DNA of 24,640 nt from Cyanobacteria bacterium UBA7753 (GTDB taxonomy: Bacteria > Cyanobacteriota > Vampirovibrionia > Gastranaerophilales > Gastranaerophilaceae): the NCBI GenBank assembly GCA_002481545.1, contig DLEF01000053.1, forward strand, positions 1 through 24,640, written 5' to 3'. Positions 1 through 7,334 of this stretch are shown piece by piece. Each line of letters begins with the position of its first letter. The stretch's first letter is position 1. A program made the translations under genes and the position numbers. Under the pieces are notes generated by a model. The model saw nothing but the letters and a program-made list of their open reading frames with translations. It did no database searches and was not told the origin of the DNA.

Positions 1-797
1 GCGATATGGTTGACGATCCTGAATTGTTAGACCTTGTCGAAATGGAAGTTAGAGAATTATTAACATCTTATGAATTTGACGGTGACAACATCCCTGTTAT
101 CAGAGGATCAGCTCTTAAGGCATTGGAAGCTGTTCAAGCTAACCCAGCTATTAAGAGAGGCGAAAACGAATGGGTTGATAAGATTTGGGAATTGATGGAT
201 GCAGTAGATACATACTTCCCTGAACCTAAACGTGATTTAGATAAGCCATTCTTGATGCCTATCGAAGATATCTTCTCTATCACAGGTCGTGGTACAGTTG
301 CTACAGGTAGAGTAGAACGTGGTGTTGTTAAAGTAGGTGATGAAGTTGAATTAGTCGGCTTAGGACCAACGAAGAAAACAACCGTAACCGGTGTTGAAAT
401 GTTCAGAAAATCTCTTGACCAAGGTCAAGCAGGTGATAACATTGGTGCTTTGTTAAGAGGTATCGATAAGACTGACATTAAACGTGGTCAAGTTTTATGT
501 AAACCTGGTTCAATCCACCCACACACTAAGTTCACAGCTAACGTTTACGTTTTGAAGAAAGAAGAAGGCGGACGTCACACTCCATTCTTCCCTGGTTACA
601 GACCTCAATTCTATATCAGAACAACTGACGTTACCGGTACTATCAAATTCGACGGCGAAATGGTAATGCCTGGTGATAACGTAGTTATGGAAGTTGAATT
701 AATCGCTCCTGTAGCTATCGAACAAGGTATGAGATTCGCTATCCGTGAAGGTGGTAGAACAGTTGGTGCCGGTGTTGTTGACAAAATTATCGAATAA
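1..797 (+). CDS. tuf: Elongation factor Tu, 3' part (5' end outside window)
   Basis: EF-Tu is the GTPase that delivers aminoacyl-tRNA to the ribosome. The window opens inside the gene: the first full codon (bases 3-5) is the Asp of the NKxD guanine-recognition motif, followed by MVDDPELLDLVEMEVRELL. The SAL motif of the G domain is present as RGSALKALE, then domain 2 (FSITGRGTVATGRVERG) and domain 3 (KKEEGGRHTPFFPGYRPQF, ending in GGRTVGAGVVDKIIE). About 264 residues remain of a family length near 400, so only the front of the G domain is missing. Domain 3 is of bacterial type and compatible with a cyanobacterial relative, but this is not a phylogeny. A strong hairpin terminator follows, so tuf is last in its operon, as in many str operons. 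Identification is essentially certain. Confidence 0.98.
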   Translation, partial: DMVDDPELLDLVEMEVRELLTSYEFDGDNIPVIRGSALKALEAVQANPAIKRGENEWVDKIWELMDAVDTYFPEPKRDLDKPFLMPIEDIFSITGRGTVATGRVERGVVKVGDEVELVGLGPTKKTTVTGVEMFRKSLDQGQAGDNIGALLRGIDKTDIKRGQVLCKPGSIHPHTKFTANVYVLKKEEGGRHTPFFPGYRPQFYIRTTDVTGTIKFDGEMVMPGDNVVMEVELIAPVAIEQGMRFAIREGGRTVGAGVVDKIIE

Positions 798-830
798 TTT
801 TCAATAACATTGGAACTTATACCAAAATTA

Positions 831-864
831 AAAGCGGCTAAGATTTTTCTTAACCGCTTTTTTA
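831..864. terminator. Bidirectional intrinsic terminator after tuf
   Basis: The 12-nt arms AAAGCGGCTAAG and CTTAACCGCTTT (831-842 and 849-860) pair with one C-A mismatch around a 6-nt loop and run into a T tract on the plus strand. The minus strand also ends in a T-rich run, so it can stop the convergent 171-aa gene too. Confidence 0.9.
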
Positions 865-893
865 ATTGTATTTTGTTATGTTGTTTATGTGTC

Positions 894-914
894 ATGCTGA
901 ACTTGTTTCAGCAT
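894..914. repeat. Short palindrome, dispersed-repeat type
   Basis: ATGCTGAA (894-901) and TTCAGCAT (907-914) form a perfect 8-bp stem around a CTTGT loop, with no T run on either side, so it is not a terminator. The string resembles short palindromic intergenic repeats I remember from many bacterial genomes. It sits between the converging tuf and 171-aa genes. Confidence 0.55.
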
Positions 915-926
915 CTATAATTTGTT

Positions 927-1442
927 TTATGCTGCGACGTCAACTTCTCTGCCTGCATCAGCATCTTGTTCATTATCCGTCTGTTGTGCCTTCTCAGGAT
1001 CAGGAGTCAATATACTGATTAACAGTTTTCTTATTCTGGTTTTGATGAATTTCTTAGCCTTATCTGTGATTTTTTCCTTTGTTTCAGGCGGAATTTTTAC
1101 CCCTTTTAGTGCCTTAGCATCACAAACTTGTTTCAATTCCGTATTGTCAGCGGGATGGAAGTCTGTTGTATCTGCGTCAGGAGTACGTTCCAAACCCATT
1201 GGAGGTACAGGTGGCATAGCGTCAGGGTTTTCTAATTCGGGAGTGAAACTTATAAACATCGGTTTCTTCCCGTCAGGTTGTTCTGCCGCTAATCTTTCGG
1301 CAATTTCATTTCTTTTGTCGGCTGCTTCTTGGGGTGTTAATCTTTTGTTTTCGCTTTGCTGTGCTTTGTCGGGGTTATAAACAACGGGAGAACCGTCAGG
1401 ATATACACCGACACCGTTTTGAGGTAAACTAATCATTGTCAT
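927..1442 (-). CDS. Hypothetical protein, proline/acid-rich, 171 aa
   Basis: I do not recognise this protein. It starts MTMISLPQNGVGVYPDG and shows no signal peptide or membrane segment. Residues 40-110 are rich in Pro, Glu and Asp, with a PPVPPMGLE patch. Residues 110-147 form a basic, probably amphipathic helical stretch (KEKITDKAKKFIKTRIRKL), and the tail is acidic (DNEQDADAGREVDVAA). The two start codons ATGACAATG are close together; the first follows AAGG at a loose distance and the choice is uncertain by two residues. It is convergent with tuf and shares its terminator. It is separated from the TPR-glycosyltransferase gene on the same strand by about 90 bp, so it could be the last gene of that transcript. 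A plus-strand reading frame over the same bases is an antisense shadow. Confidence 0.7.
   Translation of the reverse strand: MTMISLPQNGVGVYPDGSPVVYNPDKAQQSENKRLTPQEAADKRNEIAERLAAEQPDGKKPMFISFTPELENPDAMPPVPPMGLERTPDADTTDFHPADNTELKQVCDAKALKGVKIPPETKEKITDKAKKFIKTRIRKLLISILTPDPEKAQQTDNEQDADAGREVDVAA
1092..1105 (+). repeat. 14-mer AATTTTTACCCCTT, copy 1
   Basis: Exact copy of a 14-base word that also occurs at 7211-7224 and 13373-13386, always in this orientation. This copy lies inside the 171-aa gene, encoding KGVKI on the other strand. Confidence 0.5.
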
Positions 1443-1534
1443 TACACATTGCCTTTATGGTTTAAGACTTCACACACTATTATTAAGTAAATAAACCATG
1501 GGAATTTGCCTTTTTGCAATAAAAATTAACAATT

Positions 1535-3268
1535 TTATTTTAAATCAAAATCTTTGATTAACTGCGCTTTTACATCAAGCATCAAATTATCCCAGTCGTT
1601 AAATGTCTTTGCGCTGAACGGTTTGACAGATTTATACCAACCGACATCATCACCTTTTGTTTTATACCAACGTGATTCCGATATAACATTAAAGAGGCAA
1701 TATGTTTTTATCCCGAGAGCACCTGCAAGGTTCATAACGACATTATCGGTAGAAATGATTACATCCATACAGTTCATGGCGCATGCTGTATCTTCAAAAT
1801 TTTTGAAAACCTTGCCTAAGTCGGTTATCTTGATTGATTTGTCCAACTCCTGCAATTCATCCGCGTATTTATCCGATTGGAAGGAATAAAACTCCAATCC
1901 TTCCATCTTGAATAACGGCATGAATTTTTGTACCGAAATATCTCTATAAGTCAAAATAGATTCTTTCGTCCCATGATAAGCAAGCCCTATCTTTATTTTG
2001 TTATCTTTTGCGATATATTTTTCTCTAAACTCTTTGACCTTATCGGGATCAGCCATAAGGTACCCGCCCGCCTCGGTCATTCTGTCAGGGTTTTCACCTA
2101 CAAGATACGGTAAATCCATAAGCGGGATATGGAAATCATGCTCAATCCTTGCCATGCCGGAGCCCGCACTGTACATTATAGACCTGTTTGAGTCTTTTAG
2201 AGTTATCCCCGTACTTATATCAGCCTCGTGGGATAATAATTCACAATATTTATCATAACCTGATGATTTAAAAAGCGGGATTAAGTTCTTTTGTACAACA
2301 AATATTACTTTCTTTGCTTTCTTCGCTATCTCGGGGATGTAGCGCGCGAACATAATTGTATCGCCAAATCCTTGCTCATAGTGGACAATAACAGTTGCAT
2401 TCGACAAGTCCTGCTTTCCGTCCCATCTTTTTTCAGGCAACAGCTTTGTCGGATATGTGACATTTCCCGTCTCAAAACGACATCTGTAAATATCGTACGC
2501 CTCGGTTATTTTGCCTTCTTTCATCAAAAATCTTGAATAAGCGACTCTGTCTTCCGCGGTCGGGTTATTATTCATCATTTTGTTCAGATAATCAACACAG
2601 GTCTTTTTATCGCCTTTCCTGTAATACATTTTTGCAAGCAGGGTATAGACAAGGTTGCTGTTCGGATATGTTTTCAGAGCTTCTTTTGCGTATTTTATCT
2701 GGGTATCAAGTTTTTGGTCCTGATATACACGCTCATATAAGTATGCCAATCTGAAATAACAATCCTGCGGATTATCGGATTTTTCAACGTATTCTTCAAA
2801 GAGAGGAATTGCATCCTCATAGTGTTCGGGGATACCGAAATATGTGCACGCAACAATGAACAGACAATCGTTGTCCGTATCTTTATACTTTTCCAATTCG
2901 GGCAGAAAATGTTTCAAAATGACTTTATACGCTTTCATCTGAAGCAATGCCCGCGCAATATTCTTTATGAGTTCTATATCGGATTTATTCTTTTTCCAAA
3001 GCCTTACAAACTCCCAAAACGCCAATCCCGCTTTATCACTGCTCAAATAGAGCATGCCTTTGACGTTGTTTGCCTCTTCTTTATTATCATGAAGAAGTTT
3101 ATATCCGTCCAATATCATCTTATATGTTTTTCTGAGTGACCTGTCTACATAGCCCGACAATCTGTCATTCTCTGCAATAATATCTTTTGCAAGCGGAGAA
3201 TCTTTATCGACTGCCGATAAAATAGTATTATTCAAATTAAATATTGCATTATTTTTTGTATTTTTCAT
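1535..3268 (-). CDS. TPR protein with C-terminal GT9-like glycosyltransferase domain
   Basis: This 577-aa protein is built of helical TPR-like repeats (about residues 50-270; for example NSNLVYTLLAKMYYRKGDK) followed by a glycosyltransferase-B-like domain. The latter shows RWDGKQDL, then VIVHYEQGFGDTIMFARYI at 293-311, which matches the entry motif of TPR-linked heptosyltransferase-like enzymes. The donor-site motif VIISTDNVVMNLAGALG at 503-519 corresponds to the usual SVDTavaHLAGALG, with the common His replaced by Asn. No signal peptide is visible, so it is probably cytoplasmic. The acceptor is unknown; protein or surface glycosylation is the likely role. Its ATG follows directly on the TAA of the preceding TPR gene (zero spacing), with GAGGAAG inside that gene as ribosome site, which implies translational coupling. 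Confidence 0.82.
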   Translation of the reverse strand: MKNTKNNAIFNLNNTILSAVDKDSPLAKDIIAENDRLSGYVDRSLRKTYKMILDGYKLLHDNKEEANNVKGMLYLSSDKAGLAFWEFVRLWKKNKSDIELIKNIARALLQMKAYKVILKHFLPELEKYKDTDNDCLFIVACTYFGIPEHYEDAIPLFEEYVEKSDNPQDCYFRLAYLYERVYQDQKLDTQIKYAKEALKTYPNSNLVYTLLAKMYYRKGDKKTCVDYLNKMMNNNPTAEDRVAYSRFLMKEGKITEAYDIYRCRFETGNVTYPTKLLPEKRWDGKQDLSNATVIVHYEQGFGDTIMFARYIPEIAKKAKKVIFVVQKNLIPLFKSSGYDKYCELLSHEADISTGITLKDSNRSIMYSAGSGMARIEHDFHIPLMDLPYLVGENPDRMTEAGGYLMADPDKVKEFREKYIAKDNKIKIGLAYHGTKESILTYRDISVQKFMPLFKMEGLEFYSFQSDKYADELQELDKSIKITDLGKVFKNFEDTACAMNCMDVIISTDNVVMNLAGALGIKTYCLFNVISESRWYKTKGDDVGWYKSVKPFSAKTFNDWDNLMLDVKAQLIKDFDLK

Positions 3269-3886
3269 TTACTTTAAAGCTTCCTCATAAAGTTCTGCAA
3301 GCGTTTGTTTTCCTTCCTCATCGTCTTCGTTCAATTCCAAATATTTCAGATAAGATTGGATAGCCTTGCCGTATTCTCCGAGTTTTCTGTAGATGTCACC
3401 GTACAGACTCCATACTGGCGCCGTCGTTGTAATTGTTTCTATATATGAACACAATTTTAAAGCCTCTACATACTTTCCGTTCTCATATAAAATTCTTCCG
3501 ATAAGAAGATACGGGATGTCTTCATCATACTTAAAATCAATGCTCATTTTATTTACACTAATTGTCTCTTCATAGTTATCACTTTTGAACCCCGTATATT
3601 TCAAAGATAACAACTTTTTATAAGCGTCCACTATGGTTAAAGACTGCATATAATCAGGGAGTTTGTCAGTTTGCAGATGTTTTACCTTCTTGATGTATTC
3701 GGCTTTCTCCGTCAGTTTAACCATATTCATAATCTCTGTCAAAATATCGGTTAATTCCGAATACAGCCCTTTTACGGCTTTATAATCATTCTTTTTTACG
3801 GCCAGCACTGACAATTCCGTATTCACACGGAACTTGGCGGACAGCTCGGACAATCTGTTTTTTAAATAAACTTTTAAATCAGGCAT
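3269..3886 (-). CDS. TPR protein, middle gene of the TPR cluster
   Basis: This 205-aa helical protein of unknown function has a clear C-terminal TPR (WSLYGDIYRKLGEYGKAIQS, then YLKYLELNEDDEEGKQTL). The N-terminal half is helical with no recognisable domain, and there is no signal peptide or membrane segment. I take the ATG at 3886 (MPDLKVYL) rather than the in-frame GTG two codons earlier. GGAGG at 3892-3896 is 5 nt before the ATG but overlaps the GTG. The start overlaps the previous gene's TGA by 8 nt and its stop abuts the next gene's ATG, so the three genes are tightly coupled. A scaffold or partner role for the downstream glycosyltransferase is inference. Confidence 0.78.
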   Translation of the reverse strand: MPDLKVYLKNRLSELSAKFRVNTELSVLAVKKNDYKAVKGLYSELTDILTEIMNMVKLTEKAEYIKKVKHLQTDKLPDYMQSLTIVDAYKKLLSLKYTGFKSDNYEETISVNKMSIDFKYDEDIPYLLIGRILYENGKYVEALKLCSYIETITTTAPVWSLYGDIYRKLGEYGKAIQSYLKYLELNEDDEEGKQTLAELYEEALK

Positions 3887-4556
3887 TGTCACCTCCGATA
3901 CGTTTTATCTGTTCTAAACAAGCAAGTCGGCTGTCGTTGTCGTTTACGCGCCCGAAGGCTTCCGCGAGTTTCTCAAATATTCGGACATTATCATCTGCCG
4001 TTTCGGCGCAACTCAAATAGGAATCAATTGCCTCACTATATTTTTCCTGTTCAAAAAATACATCACCGATTTTCTCAAAATATTCGGGATTCATTGTATA
4101 AACAAACATAACTCTGTATAAATCAATCAGATTTGTTTGTAACTCTTCCTGTTTGTATACGTCTGCCAATTGTTCCAAAATAACGACATTTTTAATATCA
4201 ACCTTGACGGCGATTGACATATACTTCAACACTTCCGCATAGTCTTTGTCTTTCAAGTATTTTGCGATATTTTTATTGCAAATACCGGTTACATGTTTTC
4301 TTAATTTAAAAACAGATTTTAGTTTTGAATATTCTTCGGGCAATTCAAAATTTTCATCAAATGTTTCCGCAGAAATAAAATCTTTAACTTTTTCGGGGAC
4401 TTTGGAGGATGTAATCAGAAATGCTGATATTGCATCAAATTCATTAAGCAAATCATTCAATATCGTCTCATTAAAGTCCTTGGCTCCCGTGAAGTCATCC
4501 ACTTGTTTTGCATAATCATCCAAAGTTTTGAAAAAAGTTTTTACGGTTATGTTCAT
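3879..4556 (-). CDS. TPR protein, first gene of the TPR cluster
   Basis: This 225-aa protein is all-helical by composition. C-terminal TPR units include PEYFEKIGDVFFEQEKYSEA and NVRIFEKLAEAFGRVNDN. It has no signal peptide or membrane span, and no enzymatic motif is seen. It lies 43 bp downstream of pheA on the same strand, with a TATAAT box in that gap, so it can be read both from its own start and by read-through. The ribosome site is poor: only AAGT-like bases precede the ATG, consistent with a very short leader. The following TPR gene begins 8 nt inside its end. Function is unknown; the operon suggests work with the GT9-like enzyme two genes downstream. Confidence 0.78.
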   Translation of the reverse strand: MNITVKTFFKTLDDYAKQVDDFTGAKDFNETILNDLLNEFDAISAFLITSSKVPEKVKDFISAETFDENFELPEEYSKLKSVFKLRKHVTGICNKNIAKYLKDKDYAEVLKYMSIAVKVDIKNVVILEQLADVYKQEELQTNLIDLYRVMFVYTMNPEYFEKIGDVFFEQEKYSEAIDSYLSCAETADDNVRIFEKLAEAFGRVNDNDSRLACLEQIKRIGGDNA

Positions 4557-4572
4557 ACTTAGATAATAACAT

Positions 4573-4578
4573 ATTATA
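4573..4578 (-). promoter_or_regulatory. Probable -10 box for the TPR operon
   Basis: TATAAT on the minus strand lies 16 nt before the ATG of the 225-aa TPR gene. The -35 region is only A-rich, with no good match, so the call rests on the -10 box and its position between pheA and the operon. Confidence 0.4.
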
Positions 4579-4599
4579 CTTAATTTTTATACCGTTTTT

Positions 4600-5466
4600 T
4601 TATACTAAATTTTCGGATTTCGGGTAAGTGCCGAGATGTTTAAATGTTGCAGTATGCTGTAATGTCTCAAACATAGCTTTTGCGACCTTATCATCGGTTA
4701 CTTTGCCGTCAAAATCTATGTAAAATGCATATTCACCGAGTTTCCTTTTTGACGGTCTTGATGAGATATAGGACATATTTATATCGTATTTTCTCAAGAT
4801 GTTCAAGATGTCACACAACGCCCCCGGTTTGTTGTCGGTTGAGAAAGTAATACTCGTTTTATATTCAGTATCCACCTTAGGCAAATGAAGTTTCCCTAAC
4901 AATAAAAACCTCGTTTGGTTGTGTTTTTCATCGTTTATATTTTCTCTGACCACGGGCTTATGGTAAAAATCAGCCGAGTATTTGCTCCCTATAGCACAAA
5001 CGGTTTTATCTTCGGGCGAAATATTTTTTACTGCGTTCGCTGTTGATGATTCGGATTTGTAGACGACATTATCTCCAAAGGTTTTATAAATATAATCAAA
5101 ACACTGTGATATTGCCTGCGGGTGAGAAACAATCGTTTTTACCTCCGACACATCATCGGCATAAGTAATTAAACAGTGATGAATAGGAATAACACACTCC
5201 GCAATAATTTTGACACTTCTGTCCTCTATTCTGGAGATATTATCGATTGATTCCTTTACAATTCCTTCGATTGAGTTTTCAATCGGCAAAACGGCTAAAG
5301 ACTCATCGTTTTCAAGATGTGCAATCTCGTTTGAAATAGCCGTAATCGTGCGTTTTTCTACATCCTCATATCCCGTCAGGTTAAATCTCTTTTTCAATTC
5401 TTCCTTCGCCACATCGGTGTAGGAGGTTTTAGGTCCTAAATAAAATATTTTCTTTTGATTTGTCAT
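4600..5466 (-). CDS. pheA: Prephenate dehydratase with C-terminal ACT domain
   Basis: PheA converts prephenate to phenylpyruvate in phenylalanine synthesis. The N-terminus FYLGPKTSYTDVA matches the family opening (FLGPxGTfte). VLPIENSIEGIV, VSHPQAISQC and HNQTRFLLLGK are the conserved catalytic-domain motifs, the last holding the Thr-Arg-Phe triad. The ACT regulatory domain begins at KTSITFSTDNKPGALCDIL; its usual ESRP motif appears as SSRP, so phenylalanine feedback is likely but the site is slightly altered. There is no chorismate mutase domain. I start at MTNQKKIF (5466, 288 aa); the longer frame beginning MLYNIS would place its start inside a TATAAT box. It is followed by the TPR genes on the same strand without an obvious terminator. 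Confidence 0.95.
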   Translation of the reverse strand: MTNQKKIFYLGPKTSYTDVAKEELKKRFNLTGYEDVEKRTITAISNEIAHLENDESLAVLPIENSIEGIVKESIDNISRIEDRSVKIIAECVIPIHHCLITYADDVSEVKTIVSHPQAISQCFDYIYKTFGDNVVYKSESSTANAVKNISPEDKTVCAIGSKYSADFYHKPVVRENINDEKHNQTRFLLLGKLHLPKVDTEYKTSITFSTDNKPGALCDILNILRKYDINMSYISSRPSKRKLGEYAFYIDFDGKVTDDKVAKAMFETLQHTATFKHLGTYPKSENLV

Positions 5467-5472
5467 AGATAT

Positions 5473-5478
5473 ATTATA
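5473..5478 (-). promoter_or_regulatory. -10 box very close to the pheA start
   Basis: TATAAT on the minus strand ends only 6 nt before the chosen pheA ATG, so transcription would begin at or next to the start codon (leaderless or nearly so). No strong -35 match was found at 16-18 bp. Confidence 0.45.
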
Positions 5479-5526
5479 TAACAAGTTTAGGTTTTTGGTG
5501 TAAAAAATTGCATGGTACTACTAAGA

Positions 5527-5616
5527 ATCCGCCCCGCGGAGCGGCATCCGCCCCAACTTGGGGAGGATAGTGATTGTAGGCAAGTTTACGAGCCGTACAA
5601 TCACAGGTGGGGTGCA
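5527..5616. repeat. Structured intergenic repeat, copy A
   Basis: This lies in the pheA/symporter spacer. ATCCGCCCCAA and TTGGGGAGGAT (5546-5568) form a near-perfect hairpin. GTGATTGTA (5570-5578) and TACAATCAC (5596-5604) form a second, perfect 9-bp one. It ends with AGGTGGGGTGCAA. The order CCGCCCC, TTGGG, GAGGA, GTGATTGTA, ACAGGTGGGG recurs in the copies near 22.5 and 23.4 kb, so this is a dispersed element. A further hairpin GTGCGA/TCGCAC lies at 5638-5653. I see no gene in the 300-bp spacer. Confidence 0.7.
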
Positions 5617-5706
5617 ACAATAATTAATATACGGAGAGTGCGATGTTTCGCACCGAATACGATATTAAATATATTACAAATTATATTTATCACTTTCTTT
5701 ACATTC

Positions 5707-5735
5707 TTGTATCAGCCCTTAATTTGTGCTATTTT
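5707..5735 (+). promoter_or_regulatory. Possible promoter of the AGCS symporter gene
   Basis: TTGTAT and TATTTT are separated by 17 bp, about 33 bp before the symporter ATG. The match is moderate and the region is AT-rich, so chance similarity is possible. Confidence 0.35.
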
Positions 5736-5767
5736 TAATAAGAACACTAAATTTATAGGATTAACAT

Positions 5768-7183
5768 ATGTTAGCGGAAGCGGAAAGTTTTATTTATCCG
5801 ATTGTTTGTAACATAAACAAATACTTATCAAACTATATACTTGTGACCTTACTTCTCGGAGTAGGTATATGGTACACAATAAAAACAAAATTTATTCAGG
5901 TCAGATGTTTTGGAGAAGGTCTAAGACTGATGTTTGGCGATTTCAGCCTGTCGGGTAAAAAACACCACGGCGGGATGAGTTCGTTTCAAGCTCTATCTAC
6001 CGCTATTGCAGGGCAGGTCGGAACGGGTAACATCGTAGGTGCTGCGGGAGCTATTCTCGTAGGAGGACCGGGGGCAATATTTTGGATGTGGCTCATTGCA
6101 TTTTTCGGAATGGCTACGATATATGCGGAGGCTAATCTTGCGCTTGATACCAGAGAGATAGACGAGAACGGACACATAAAAGGCGGCCCTGTCTACTATA
6201 TTACGACAGCTTTCAAAGGCAAATTCGGGAAATTTTTAGCAGGATTTTTTGCCATAGCTATCATTCTTGCTCTCGGATGTATGGGCTGTATGGTACAATC
6301 AAACTCAATCGGCTCGACTATTCAAGAGGCGTTCGGAATACCGAGCGGAATAGTCGGAGTTCTGTTGGTAATACTTTGCGCAATTATCTTCATAGGCGGA
6401 GTCAGAAGGTTAGCCTTTGTCGTTGAAAAAATAGTCCCAGTTATGGCAGTTCTGTTCCTCGCAGGGGCACTTGCGGTGCTCATAGTGAGGATAAAATACA
6501 TTCCGCAAACATTCTATATGATATTCAAATACGCGTTTCATCCGCAATCAATCATTGGCGGAAGCTTTGGTTATGCATTAATGACAGCGGTAAGCCAAGG
6601 GGCAAAGAGAGGTTTGTTCTCAAACGAAGCAGGTATGGGTTCCACCCCGCACGCACACGCTTTGGCTAAAAACACAACTCCGCACCAGCAGGGAACAATC
6701 GCAATGTTCGGAGTATTCTTTGACACATTCATAGTTCTGACACTGAACGCACTCGTTGTAATATCCACAATGTACACTCCGGACGGAGTTTTACATAACG
6801 GCTATTTCGGTAATATTACCCATATTTTAAGCAATACAAACCTTGTTCAAACAGCATTCGGCTCTGTATTCGGAATATCTTTCGGAAAGATATTTGTCGC
6901 AATTTGCCTTATGTTCTTTGCGTTTTCAACAATATTAAGTTGGAACCTGTTCGGCAAGATAAATATGTTATACCTGTTCGGCAAAAAACATCCGAAAGTT
7001 GCGGCAACCGTTTACACAATCATCTCTCTGACATTTATAATGCTCGGAACGTTATCCTCAAGCAACCTTGTATGGGAGTTAACGGATATGTTCAATAACC
7101 TGATGGTTATACCGAACGTTATAGCGTTATTTGCTCTCACAGGATTGGTTCTTGCAAATATGGAAAAACCCGAACAGCAATAA
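5768..7183 (+). CDS. AGCS-family sodium:alanine/glycine symporter
   Basis: This 471-aa inner-membrane protein takes up alanine or glycine with sodium. It has about ten hydrophobic segments. It contains QVGTGNIVGAAGAILVGG, the family signature GGPGAIFWMWLIAFFG, KGGPVYYI and QGAKRGLFSNEAGMGSTPHA, all typical of the AlsT/DagA group. Length is normal for the family. AGGA at 5757-5760 lies 7 nt before the ATG. It stands alone on the plus strand: a repeat-rich spacer precedes it and a different promoter region follows. Substrate choice between alanine, glycine or another small amino acid cannot be read from the sequence. The serine dehydratase genes at 15 kb point to amino-acid use in this organism but are not linked. 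Confidence 0.93.
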   Translation: MLAEAESFIYPIVCNINKYLSNYILVTLLLGVGIWYTIKTKFIQVRCFGEGLRLMFGDFSLSGKKHHGGMSSFQALSTAIAGQVGTGNIVGAAGAILVGGPGAIFWMWLIAFFGMATIYAEANLALDTREIDENGHIKGGPVYYITTAFKGKFGKFLAGFFAIAIILALGCMGCMVQSNSIGSTIQEAFGIPSGIVGVLLVILCAIIFIGGVRRLAFVVEKIVPVMAVLFLAGALAVLIVRIKYIPQTFYMIFKYAFHPQSIIGGSFGYALMTAVSQGAKRGLFSNEAGMGSTPHAHALAKNTTPHQQGTIAMFGVFFDTFIVLTLNALVVISTMYTPDGVLHNGYFGNITHILSNTNLVQTAFGSVFGISFGKIFVAICLMFFAFSTILSWNLFGKINMLYLFGKKHPKVAATVYTIISLTFIMLGTLSSSNLVWELTDMFNNLMVIPNVIALFALTGLVLANMEKPEQQ

Positions 7184-7210
7184 AATAAGGATTATATAAA
7201 ACCAACTCTG

Positions 7211-7224
7211 AATTTTTACCCCTT
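7211..7224 (+). repeat. 14-mer AATTTTTACCCCTT, copy 2
   Basis: Exact intergenic copy of the word also found at 1092 and 13373. It lies about 110 bp before the ATG of the 203-aa gene. Confidence 0.5.
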
Positions 7225-7257
7225 TCGTAATATTTCGTTATAAATTAATCAATTTTT

Positions 7258-7277
7258 CTGTTAAAAACAGTTTTTAT
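7258..7277 (+). terminator. Weak hairpin after the symporter gene
   Basis: CTGTT and AACAG pair (5 bp) around AAA and are followed by TTTTTAT. The stem is short, so this is a tentative terminator or leader hairpin of the next gene. Confidence 0.3.
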
Positions 7278-7334
7278 AGAAATATAAGTTTTGCAAAACA
7301 CGTTAGGAATTAAGTTAATAGGAGATTTTTTATT

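Noticed and set aside
922..1380. 152-aa plus-strand frame opposite the 171-aa protein
   Set aside because: Ser/Phe-rich shadow frame without ribosome site; the minus-strand frame has the better composition and start.
1490..1534. AT-rich imperfect hairpin after the TPR-glycosyltransferase gene
   Set aside because: AATAAAATT/AATTTTTATT pairing is short, imperfect and nearly pure A/T, and is not followed by a T run; not strong enough to call a terminator.
3884..3892. GTG start at 3892 for the middle TPR gene
   Set aside because: The GGAGG ribosome site overlaps this codon; the ATG at 3886 has proper 5-nt spacing.
5512..5811. 99-aa plus-strand frame upstream of the symporter
   Set aside because: It spans repeat copy A and the symporter's promoter region and overlaps the symporter start; no family features.
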